A stretch of 5,731 bases of DNA, taken from the NCBI GenBank assembly GCA_015489255.1, contig WGAD01000267.1, positions 1-5,731 on the forward strand, in the 5' to 3' direction. This document shows positions 1 to 5,731 of the stretch, piece after piece. The translations under genes and the position numbers were made by a program. Positions within the stretch are counted from its first letter, which is position 1, and every line of letters begins with the position of its first letter. The notes under the pieces were generated by a model, which was not told the origin of the DNA, made no database searches, and was given only the letters and a program-made list of their open reading frames with translations. Origin of the DNA: Anaerolineales bacterium (GTDB lineage Bacteria > Chloroflexota > Anaerolineae > Anaerolineales > Villigracilaceae).

Positions 1-2
1 CA

Positions 3-761
3 CGGGTCAGGCCTTGGGCCAATGACGAAGTCGGTGAACTGGCGCGGGCTTTCAACCAGATGGGCGCTGACCTTTCACGCCTGAACGAATTACGAGCCGA
101 ACGCGAAGCCTTGCGCCAGCAGCTGCTGGAAGGCATCATCAACGCCCAGGAAGAGGAACGCCGCCGCATCGCCCGCGAACTGCACGACAGCGCATCTCAA
201 AGCCTGACTTCGCTCAAGGTTGGTCTGCGGATGCTGGAAAACGCGGTGGAGGGCTCCTTGCGGCCGCAAATACACAATCTCTATCAAGTAGCCAGCCATA
301 CATTGGAAGACATCCATAATCTGGCCGTGCAACTGCGCCCGATTATGCTCGACGACCTTGGCTTGGTAGCCGCTCTCAATCGCCTGGTGGAAGAATGGCA
401 AACGTTTTACCACGTCCCTGTAGACATGTTCATCCGTCTGGGCGATGAACGTCTGCCCAACGAAATTGAGGTGGTGCTCTATCGCGTGATTCAAGAAAGC
501 CTGACCAACGTCGCGCGGCACGCGCAGGCCCACCACGTCAGCATTCTGTTGGAACGCCGCGGAGCGGAAGTCCGAGCCATTATCGAAGATGACGGCATTG
601 GATTTGACCGCCCCAAAGTTCACAGCGGCAAACATCTCGGCTTATTGGGCATGCGCGAGCGCGTGGAACTGGTCGGTGGGCAATTTTCAGTCGAAACCGC
701 CCCCAATCAAGGCACCAGCATCTACATCCGCATTCCCTTACCTACAGGAGCGCAGAAATGA
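3..761 (+). CDS. Sensor histidine kinase, NarX/LiaS/DesK-type (HAMP + HisKA_3 + HATPase_c), 5'-truncated
   Basis: This is the C-terminal part of a membrane sensor kinase that autophosphorylates on histidine and passes the phosphate to the response regulator encoded next. The frame is open from the window edge, so the ATG at position 60 is internal and not the start. Numbering from the first visible codon, residues 1-25 are the end of a HAMP linker (NDEVGELARAFNQM). A short coiled coil leads into the HisKA_3 box, RIARELHDSASQSL, with the phospho-acceptor His61 at 183-185. The adjacent D-S-A-S-Q fits the DxxxQ phosphatase motif known from NarX. A conserved LRP..LDDLGL helix follows. The ATPase domain has an N box (ESLTNVARHA, Asn169), a G1 box (EDDGIGFD, about 195-202) and a G2 region (HLGLLGMRERVELVGG). 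The transmembrane and sensor parts lie upstream of the window. Family and role are clear; the signal is unknown. Confidence 0.95.
   Translation, partial: RVRPWANDEVGELARAFNQMGADLSRLNELRAEREALRQQLLEGIINAQEEERRRIARELHDSASQSLTSLKVGLRMLENAVEGSLRPQIHNLYQVASHTLEDIHNLAVQLRPIMLDDLGLVAALNRLVEEWQTFYHVPVDMFIRLGDERLPNEIEVVLYRVIQESLTNVARHAQAHHVSILLERRGAEVRAIIEDDGIGFDRPKVHSGKHLGLLGMRERVELVGGQFSVETAPNQGTSIYIRIPLPTGAQK
746..750 (+). promoter_or_regulatory. Shine-Dalgarno site of the response regulator gene
   Basis: AGGAG lies 7 bases before the ATG at 758, inside the last codons of the kinase gene. With the ATGA stop/start overlap at 758-761 it fixes the response regulator start and implies translational coupling. 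Confidence 0.8.
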
Positions 762-1414
762 GCTCGATTCGTGTTGTTCTTGCTGACGACCATGCCGTTT
801 TGCGTAGCGGCCTGCGGTTGTTGCTCTCCCAGGCCGGGCATATTGAAGTGGTAGGTGAAGCCGAAAGCGGGACCGACACTATTCGGCAAGTGGAAACCCT
901 GCAACCTGATCTGGTATTGCTGGATATTTCCATGCCACGCCTCGGCGGGTTGGATGCACTGCCCACCTTGAAAAAAGTAGCACCACAAACCCGCATCTTG
1001 GTGCTGACCATGCACAACGACCCAGAGCACCTGCAATCGGCGCTCAAAAAAGGCGCCTCGGGTTATTTGCCCAAACAGGCTGCGGACAATGAACTGCTGC
1101 ACGCCATTGAGGCTGTGATGCGTGGCGAAGTGTATGTTCACTCGTCACTGACCCGGCACCTGCTAGGCAACATGTTGCCGGTCAGCTCAGAGAGCCAGGC
1201 AGACGCTTGGGACACGCTCAGCAATCGTGAACGCAACGTGTTACGCCTGGTGGCCCTGGGGCACACGAGCGCGGAAATTGGCGAACTGCTCTCAATCAGC
1301 GCCAAGACAGTGGATACTTACCGTGCCCGTGGCATGGACAAACTGGGAATAAAAACCCGCGCTGCACTTGTGCGCTTTGCCCTCGAGCGCGGTATTCTCA
1401 ACCCAAATGAATAG
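758..1414 (+). CDS. NarL/FixJ-family response regulator (REC + LuxR-type HTH)
   Basis: A cytoplasmic DNA-binding transcription factor of 218 residues, the usual full length for this family. The receiver domain (about 4-120) has the acidic pair Asp10/Asp11, the phospho-acceptor Asp56 in LVLLDISMP, Thr84 and Lys106 in GYLPK. A short linker leads to the C-terminal LuxR/GerE helix-turn-helix (about 152-214). This begins LSNRERNVLRLVALGHTSAEIG, a variant of the usual LT.RE.EVL signature, and has a recognition helix region SAKTVDTYRARGMDKLGI. The start overlaps the kinase stop by four bases, and an AGGAG precedes it, so the upstream kinase is almost certainly its partner. Phosphorylation would be expected to promote dimerisation and promoter binding. 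The targets cannot be read from this window. No output-domain anomaly was seen. The gene converges with the helicase gene that follows. Confidence 0.96.
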   Translation: MSSIRVVLADDHAVLRSGLRLLLSQAGHIEVVGEAESGTDTIRQVETLQPDLVLLDISMPRLGGLDALPTLKKVAPQTRILVLTMHNDPEHLQSALKKGASGYLPKQAADNELLHAIEAVMRGEVYVHSSLTRHLLGNMLPVSSESQADAWDTLSNRERNVLRLVALGHTSAEIGELLSISAKTVDTYRARGMDKLGIKTRAALVRFALERGILNPNE

Positions 1415-1446
1415 CCCAAAGTCCGCAGGGGTAAACGCTTTTGGGC
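1414..1446. repeat. Short inverted repeat in the gap between convergent genes
   Basis: Perfect 7-base arms GCCCAAA (1414-1420) and TTTGGGC (1440-1446) enclose a 19-base loop, starting at the last base of the response regulator stop codon. Neither strand has a T run after the stem and the loop is long, so a role as an intrinsic terminator is only a weak possibility. The rest of the 59-base gap (1415-1473) shows nothing else recognisable. Confidence 0.3.
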
Positions 1447-1473
1447 AAGCAAGGGCGTTAGCAAGCGGCGATT

Positions 1474-4209
1474 TCATACCATCGCCAGGGCGCAGACAAT
1501 TTGGAACTGTTCGGGCGGGAGGCCAAGCTGTTGGGCCCACCGGTTGCGCGCCTTCTCAATCCATTCATCGAAGCGGTCATCCGATGGGTAGCGGTCAAAG
1601 TCTGCTTTGGGGGTTTCGGGGGGGCAGCGAATGGCGTTCATGACTTCATCGCGCCGAAAGCTTTCGGGCAGGGGGGCGCCGTTGGCGTCCGCCAAGACGG
1701 TATCCAGGCGGCTGCGGCCACGACGCAGCAACAAGAACAGGCGTTTTTTGCCCCCGTTGGTTGCTTTGGCGCTGCGGATGCCAGCGGGCAAGCCCAAAAT
1801 CTCATCCCGATTTGCAATGACAGCTAGATCTTTGTAAAACATGCTGGTAGACAGAGCGTCTACGGTTTCGATGAATTTCAGCACGTCATCCAGGTTCATG
1901 TCGTCGGCGTCTTTGCCGTCCAGGTACAACTGGCGACCCAAGGCTTCCATTTCAAATTCGCGCTCCATGTTCTGTTGCTGGCTGGTTTCATGGACCATCA
2001 CCGGAATTTGGGCGAGCGAACGGTGTTGCTGGCTGCGCTGGTGCAAGCGGTCTTTCCATTTGCGGGCGTGGCGGATGCGTTCGTGATCCATGGTTGAGGG
2101 AACAAAATTATACACGGTCACATTCCGTGGCGTTGTCCAGGGGCGCAAAATACGTCCCATGCGCTGCGCCAGTTGTAACACCGTCCAGGGCATGTCGTAA
2201 TTCACCAAAATGGAGGCATCCTGCAAATTGAAACCCTCGGCGATGGCGCGGGTGGCCACCAGCACGCGGATTTCTTGCGCCGGGTTTTGTTTTTCCGGCG
2301 GCACTTCGTTGGCAATGGGCGCGAAGCGTTGCAATATCTGATCCAGGTTGGGCGCGTCTACGGTGGTGGCGATGGAAATTTTGGGCAGCAATGTTTGCAA
2401 CCCTTCTTTTACATACTTGGCCGTTTCAACGTATTCACAAAAAACAACGACTTTTTGTCGGGGGTGGCTGCGGATGATAGCCGCCAGTTTTTTGAGCTTT
2501 TCATCCCGTTCAGTACGCTGGGCTTGCCTGACCAGTTTGCGCCGGTTTCGTATGAATTGTTTCAGTTCTTCAGGCTGTGCAAAATCGTAGTTGTACCCAT
2601 TGTTTTCCATTTTTTGACAGATGTGCGCCACCTGCGCCGGCGAGGAACAAAACTGGTGCAGAAACAGCGCCTCTTGAAGCGGTTGCCGCACGCCTTGCGT
2701 TTTGGGAAGTTCCAGCGGGAGCGCGGCCTGCGCTTTTGCCTGGCGACGCTCCACTCGCTTGTACAGCAATTTGCTTTCCAGCAAATCGGCGAAGAAGTCA
2801 TCGAAGGGGTTGGGGTAACGCACGGTTTCCAGGCGGATGCGGCGGGGAAAGTAGCGTTTTTCCTCGCCAAAGCGGATGAAGTCATTGCCATCTGCATCTT
2901 TTTCGCCAAAGTGATGCACCACATCTGGCGTAGTCAGCACGGTGCAGGGAGGAAGCTCGGCCAGGTCTGCCAGGCGCTGCACGCGCCAGCTTTTGGCTTC
3001 GACGTCCAACCCTAATTGGGTGGTCATTTTCTGCCTGGGGGGCGGCAGAAGGTTCAACTGGCTGTCCACTTCTGAAAGGTCTTTGCCGTAGGGGGTGGCC
3101 GTTTGCAAGAGCACCCTGGCGCCGCTTTCGCGGACAGCCTTCTGGATGCGGGCATTGCTGATCCGCAGCGCCCCGCCGGTGTTTTCTTCATTGCGCAAGC
3201 GGTGGGATTCATCCAGGATGATGAGCGTTTGTTCATCCACTTGTTTGAGTTCGTGGAGCAAAATGGGCAGGTTGGAATCGCGGGTTTGATCGTCGGTGGT
3301 CAGGGTGAAATAGGAAAACTCCACGCTGGGGATACGCGCCGCGCGCATCCAGCGGCGCCAGACCTCGCGCAAACCAGCCGGGCTGATGACAATGGCGGTT
3401 TCGATTTCGCCTTGCATACGCAGGTAGGCGGCAACATGGGCGGCGATAATCGTTTTCCCCAAACCGGTTGAGGCAATCAGAAAGGCCCCGTCGTGTTCCA
3501 GCAAAGCGCGCAACACGCTGGAAACCACCCCTTTTTGGTATTCTGCCAAAGGTGGAAGTGCGCCGGGAGCGTCTTCATCGGGCAAACCGTAAAGTTCCAG
3601 CAGCGCGCGGGCGTAGATGACATAGGGGTCGTAAGCCGCCAACCAGGCGCGCAAAGCCCGGATCAAATCCGCGGTGATGGAGTGGGCTTGCTCAAAATAG
3701 GCGTCAAATCGTTCGACGAAGAAGGCGACATCATCCGGGTCGGTGACGGTGATGCCGGCCTCCCGGCTGACGCACAGCCCGTGATGCGAGAAATTGGCCG
3801 AAGTAACGACGGCTGCCTGCCGATCTGCAATGTAGAGTTTGGCGTGATGGTACAGGTAACGGGCATCCAGCCAGGGACTTGGGGCGTCTGGCGTCTCGCC
3901 GACGGCGACCGTCATCCAGCCGGCTTCCAGGGCGTCCAGCAGCTGGCGCATGGCGCGCGTGCGTTGCGGCTGCGTCCCGCGTGAAAGTTCTTCCGTGAAT
4001 TCGGTGAGTACCAGTCGCACCCGGTCCGCTCCGCCTTCGGGGCGTCCAACCAGCAGGCGGACACGTTTTCCCTGCAAGGTGCTTTGTAGCGCCTGGTAGC
4101 CAGAACCCTCGAAGTAAGCCGTGGCGATGCGCACTTCTCTGGCGTTCTGAAGCGCATCTTGAATGGTGTGCAATGCCGCGCGGTTGCCGGAAAAGAAACG
4201 TTTTGCCAT
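1474..4209 (-). CDS. PLD-nuclease-like domain fused to SF2 (SNF2/RapA-like) helicase
   Basis: A 911-residue, apparently intact protein. Residues about 1-175 form a phospholipase D-type domain with one HKD motif. His122, Lys124, Asp129, Ser137 and Asn139 follow HxKx4Dx6(G/T)SxN, with Thr136 where Gly is usual. Residues about 220-385 are the first helicase lobe: a YQ element at Gln225, Walker A STGLGKT (Lys252), DESH box 333-336 and motif III TATP (370-373). About 210 residues then separate the lobes. The second lobe (about 570-705) has KVVVFCEY, ATRAIAEGFNLQDA and motif VI QRMGRILRP (Arg683, Arg686). Residues about 705-911 match no family I recognise. The expected activities are ATP-driven translocation on nucleic acid and possibly phosphodiester cleavage, in the cytoplasm. 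Such fusions occur in DNA defence loci, but defence is inference here. The start is the ATG at 4207-4209, with an in-frame stop at 4231-4233 just upstream. An alternative reading is a DNA-repair helicase with a degenerate PLD fold. Confidence 0.93.
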   Translation of the reverse strand: MAKRFFSGNRAALHTIQDALQNAREVRIATAYFEGSGYQALQSTLQGKRVRLLVGRPEGGADRVRLVLTEFTEELSRGTQPQRTRAMRQLLDALEAGWMTVAVGETPDAPSPWLDARYLYHHAKLYIADRQAAVVTSANFSHHGLCVSREAGITVTDPDDVAFFVERFDAYFEQAHSITADLIRALRAWLAAYDPYVIYARALLELYGLPDEDAPGALPPLAEYQKGVVSSVLRALLEHDGAFLIASTGLGKTIIAAHVAAYLRMQGEIETAIVISPAGLREVWRRWMRAARIPSVEFSYFTLTTDDQTRDSNLPILLHELKQVDEQTLIILDESHRLRNEENTGGALRISNARIQKAVRESGARVLLQTATPYGKDLSEVDSQLNLLPPPRQKMTTQLGLDVEAKSWRVQRLADLAELPPCTVLTTPDVVHHFGEKDADGNDFIRFGEEKRYFPRRIRLETVRYPNPFDDFFADLLESKLLYKRVERRQAKAQAALPLELPKTQGVRQPLQEALFLHQFCSSPAQVAHICQKMENNGYNYDFAQPEELKQFIRNRRKLVRQAQRTERDEKLKKLAAIIRSHPRQKVVVFCEYVETAKYVKEGLQTLLPKISIATTVDAPNLDQILQRFAPIANEVPPEKQNPAQEIRVLVATRAIAEGFNLQDASILVNYDMPWTVLQLAQRMGRILRPWTTPRNVTVYNFVPSTMDHERIRHARKWKDRLHQRSQQHRSLAQIPVMVHETSQQQNMEREFEMEALGRQLYLDGKDADDMNLDDVLKFIETVDALSTSMFYKDLAVIANRDEILGLPAGIRSAKATNGGKKRLFLLLRRGRSRLDTVLADANGAPLPESFRRDEVMNAIRCPPETPKADFDRYPSDDRFDEWIEKARNRWAQQLGLPPEQFQIVCALAMV

Positions 4210-4223
4210 AATGCGTGTAGGCG

Positions 4224-4229
4224 CTCCTT
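4224..4229 (-). promoter_or_regulatory. Shine-Dalgarno site of the PLD-helicase gene
   Basis: AAGGAG on the minus strand lies 14 bases before the ATG, a longer spacing than the usual 5-10. The in-frame stop at 4231-4233 leaves no upstream ATG, GTG or TTG. Only an ATT codon, directly before the ATG, could start closer to the site (11 bases). The ATG is preferred. Confidence 0.55.
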
Positions 4230-4259
4230 GTCATAACCCCTTCAGGGATGTTGCTTTAC

Positions 4260-4265
4260 ATTATA
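4260..4265 (-). promoter_or_regulatory. -10 element (TATAAT) ahead of the PLD-helicase gene
   Basis: A perfect TATAAT lies on the minus strand, about 50 bases before the helicase start codon, giving a 5' leader of roughly 40-45 bases. No good -35 hexamer sits at 16-18 bases: the candidate at 17 is TGCTCC. The nearest TTGACA-like hexamer, TTGGCA (4294-4299), is 28 bases away. The promoter is therefore plausible but may be weak or activator dependent. Confidence 0.5.
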
Positions 4266-4297
4266 TGCGATTCCGAAAATATGGAGCATGATATGCC

Positions 4298-4329
4298 AAA
4301 ATCCCCCCACAGTGGCCGTCTGTGGGGGG
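4298..4329 (-). terminator. Intrinsic terminator of the glycoside hydrolase gene
   Basis: A perfect 10-base stem, CCCCCCACAG (4303-4312) pairing with CTGTGGGGGG (4320-4329), has a 7-base loop. On the minus strand the stem is followed by ATTTT (4302-4298). It begins 18 bases after the hydrolase stop codon. The orientation of the T run makes it a terminator for the minus-strand hydrolase transcript. It also insulates the helicase promoter that follows at once. Confidence 0.8.
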
Positions 4330-4355
4330 GGGCGGGGGCGCGCGGGGTTAGGGGG
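4324..4355 (+). other. Potential G-quadruplex motif over the hydrolase stop codon
   Basis: On the plus strand there are four G tracts of 9, 5, 4 and 5 bases (4324-4332, 4334-4338, 4344-4347, 4351-4355), separated by loops of 1, 5 and 3 bases. The last loop is the complement of the TAA stop. The G-rich strand is the template strand of the hydrolase gene, so the mRNA itself is C-rich here. The first tract also forms one arm of the terminator stem, so the two structures compete. Folding is inferred from the pattern only. Confidence 0.5.
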
Positions 4356-5731
4356 CGTCTGCGGGCAGGGTCAGCAGTTGTACGCTGTAGGGCGGGGCTT
4401 CGATGACCGCGCCGCTGGCGAAGGTTTGCACCGTTTCTGCCGCCTCGCTGACCATCTGCACCGCGACCGCGGTCGGCGCGCTGCCGTCCGCCAGGATGAG
4501 GCGGTAGGTGATGGCCTCCTCCGAGGGGTTGACGACCAGGATGGCGGTTTGCCCGGCTTCGTCCTGTCCGGCCAGCGTCCACAGGCCGCTTTCGGCGGAG
4601 GCGGTGAGGGCGAGTTTTTGCGGGTGGCGGGTCAGCTCGGCCCACAGGGAGAAGGCCAGCGCGATGGGTTTGGGTTGGCCGTCGGCGTAGAACATGCCGA
4701 AAAAGTGCGGCGCGTTGATGTCGGGGTCGGGGCCGCGGTAGAAGGTGGAGAGATCGACCCCTTGTTCTTGCAGGCCGATCCAGGCGGCGCTCAAGAGGGC
4801 GGCGCCGTTGGCGGTGTAGCGCAGGCTGGGGGCGTTGGCGGTGCGGCCTTGTCTTTCGGCGGTGTTCCACTCGGTGATGTGGCTTTCGGCCTCGGCGTAG
4901 CCGTATTCATCCAGCGCCTGGCGGTAGAACTGCGCTGCGCGGACGAAGTCGTCCGGGTCGTTGGCGTAGATATGCCAGGAGAGGAAATCCAGCGGCGCGC
5001 GGCGTTGCTGCATGCCGGCGAGGAAAGCGCGGGTGTAATTTTGCCCCTGAGGAGAGATGGCGCCTGCCGGCGTCAGCCCCGGGCCGCCCACTTTGAGATC
5101 GGGAAATTCGGCCTTGAGGGCGGTCGCGGTGGTGGCGAACAAGTCGAAGAAGGCTTCCTGGCTGCCATCCCAAAATTGCCGGTTGTCCGGCTCGTTCCAG
5201 ATCTCCACATAGCGCAAGGGGCGGCCCGCTTCGGCGGCCATTTGCCGGTAATGGCGCACCACCTCGACCGCGGCCTGCACCCAGTTGGCCGGGTTGTCCG
5301 GCGCGCGGCGCGTCAGGCCGGGCACGTTCCACGAATCGCCCAGGCGCAAATACGGCTCGAAGCCGCCGTCCAGGATGGCGCGAAAGACCTCGTCGGAGGC
5401 GGTGAAGTCGTAGGAGGCCGGGGCGCGGGGGTCGGCGTTCTGGTCGGGGTACATCACCGCCATGTCCAGCGGGCCGTAGTAATCGTGGGTGCGGATCTGG
5501 GTCACCCCGATGCGCTGGTAGGCTTCGGTCAGGTCGGCGTTGGCGGGGTTGTTGCCGGCGGGGACGGGGCCGATGTTGACGCCCAGAAGCGGGCGGATGG
5601 TCTCGCCGGTCGGCGCGCCGAGGGTGAGGGTGAGATCGGCGCGGGGCGCAGCCGTGGCGGGAGAGGCGGGCGGCGTTGGACGGTCGGCCGGCGCCGGACC
5701 GATGGGGACGGCCTCGGATGGAGGCCTCTCG
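4348..5731 (-). CDS. GH39-like glycoside hydrolase (clan GH-A TIM barrel), 5' end outside window
   Basis: The frame is open from the window edge to the TAA at 4348-4350, giving 460 visible residues. The GTG at 5503-5505 is an internal Val, because clear homologous-looking sequence continues upstream. Visible residues 1-30 are rich in Pro and Ala, like a linker after a signal peptide or lipoprotein anchor. The barrel starts around TIRPLLGVNIGP (44-55). The predicted acid/base is Glu180 in VEIWNEPD (codon 5191-5193). The predicted nucleophile is Glu287 in SHITEWN (codon 4870-4872). Their spacing of 107 residues suits GH39 xylosidase/iduronidase-type enzymes. DGQPKPIALAFSLWAEL closes the barrel, and about 100 beta-rich residues follow (LWTLAGQDE, TAILVVNPS, YSVQLLTLPADAP). 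The likely role is retaining hydrolysis of a plant or microbial polysaccharide outside the cytoplasm. The substrate is unknown, and another clan GH-A family is possible. Its GC content looks higher than that of the helicase gene. Confidence 0.85.
   Translation of the reverse strand, partial: ERPPSEAVPIGPAPADRPTPPASPATAAPRADLTLTLGAPTGETIRPLLGVNIGPVPAGNNPANADLTEAYQRIGVTQIRTHDYYGPLDMAVMYPDQNADPRAPASYDFTASDEVFRAILDGGFEPYLRLGDSWNVPGLTRRAPDNPANWVQAAVEVVRHYRQMAAEAGRPLRYVEIWNEPDNRQFWDGSQEAFFDLFATTATALKAEFPDLKVGGPGLTPAGAISPQGQNYTRAFLAGMQQRRAPLDFLSWHIYANDPDDFVRAAQFYRQALDEYGYAEAESHITEWNTAERQGRTANAPSLRYTANGAALLSAAWIGLQEQGVDLSTFYRGPDPDINAPHFFGMFYADGQPKPIALAFSLWAELTRHPQKLALTASAESGLWTLAGQDEAGQTAILVVNPSEEAITYRLILADGSAPTAVAVQMVSEAAETVQTFASGAVIEAPPYSVQLLTLPADAP

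Noticed and set aside
60..62. ATG at 60 as the start of the kinase gene
   Set aside because: The 19 codons before it encode a clear HAMP segment in frame, so the gene begins before the window.
90..635. Open frame of 181 codons on the minus strand opposite the histidine kinase
   Set aside because: It lies entirely antisense to well-conserved kinase boxes and has no domain-like sequence.
1414..1446. Inverted repeat as a bidirectional intrinsic terminator
   Set aside because: Only 7 base pairs with a 19-base loop and no T run on either side; kept only as a weak repeat.
2275..3015. Long open frame (246 codons) on the plus strand opposite the helicase gene, plus others at 3103-3471 and 3493-3984
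   Set aside because: The translations have no recognisable domain, lie wholly antisense to a gene with clear helicase motifs, and are explained by its codon pattern.
1474..4209. Membership of a complete DISARM or restriction-modification locus
   Set aside because: No methyltransferase, DrmA, DrmB or specificity gene is present; the neighbours are a two-component system and a glycoside hydrolase.
4256..4870. 204-codon minus-strand frame, rich in Arg, Pro and His, overlapping the hydrolase
   Set aside because: Its composition is typical of an off-frame reading of GC-rich DNA. The overlapping hydrolase frame holds the catalytic glutamate motif, and this frame runs through the terminator hairpin.
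4348..5505. Start of the hydrolase at the GTG of 5503-5505
   Set aside because: The same frame continues upstream to the window edge with a good barrel start (LLGVNIGP) and a linker, so the GTG is an internal Val codon.
1..5731. tRNA/rRNA genes, CRISPR arrays, transposon ends or long direct repeats
   Set aside because: None seen. Nearly all of the window is protein coding, and no regularly spaced repeats or terminal inverted repeats were found by eye.

Overview
The window holds four protein-coding genes: a truncated one at each end and two complete ones between them. No RNA gene, CRISPR array, insertion sequence or attachment site is visible. The moderately high GC content, the NarX/LiaS-style two-component pair and the secreted-type glycoside hydrolase with a Pro/Ala-rich N-terminal stretch suggest an environmental bacterium. 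Chloroflexota (Anaerolineae-like) is my best guess, from general resemblance only; no sequence marker here proves it.

Left part, plus strand (3-1414): the C-terminal half of a HAMP/HisKA_3 sensor histidine kinase, followed by its NarL/FixJ-type response regulator. The two genes overlap by four bases (ATGA), so they form a translationally coupled operon. The sensor domain lies outside the window, so the stimulus is unknown.

Middle, minus strand (4209-1474): one large gene for a 911-residue protein. It joins an N-terminal phospholipase D-type (single HKD motif) nuclease-like domain to a superfamily 2 (SNF2/RapA-like) helicase, followed by about 200 C-terminal residues I cannot assign. It converges on the response regulator gene across a 59-base gap and appears monocistronic, with its own TATAAT element and Shine-Dalgarno sequence. 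The architecture resembles proteins of DNA defence and restriction loci (for example the PLD and SNF2 components of DISARM), but no partner gene is present here. It is the most interesting item in the window.

Right part, minus strand (5731-4348): the 3' part of a GC-richer gene for a clan GH-A, GH39-like glycoside hydrolase with both predicted catalytic glutamates. It ends at a strong hairpin terminator. A four-tract G-rich run overlaps its stop codon on the plus strand. The hydrolase terminator and the helicase promoter are packed into the 138-base gap between the two genes.

The three transcription units show no obvious functional link. The two-component pair could regulate a neighbour, but nothing in the sequence demonstrates this.
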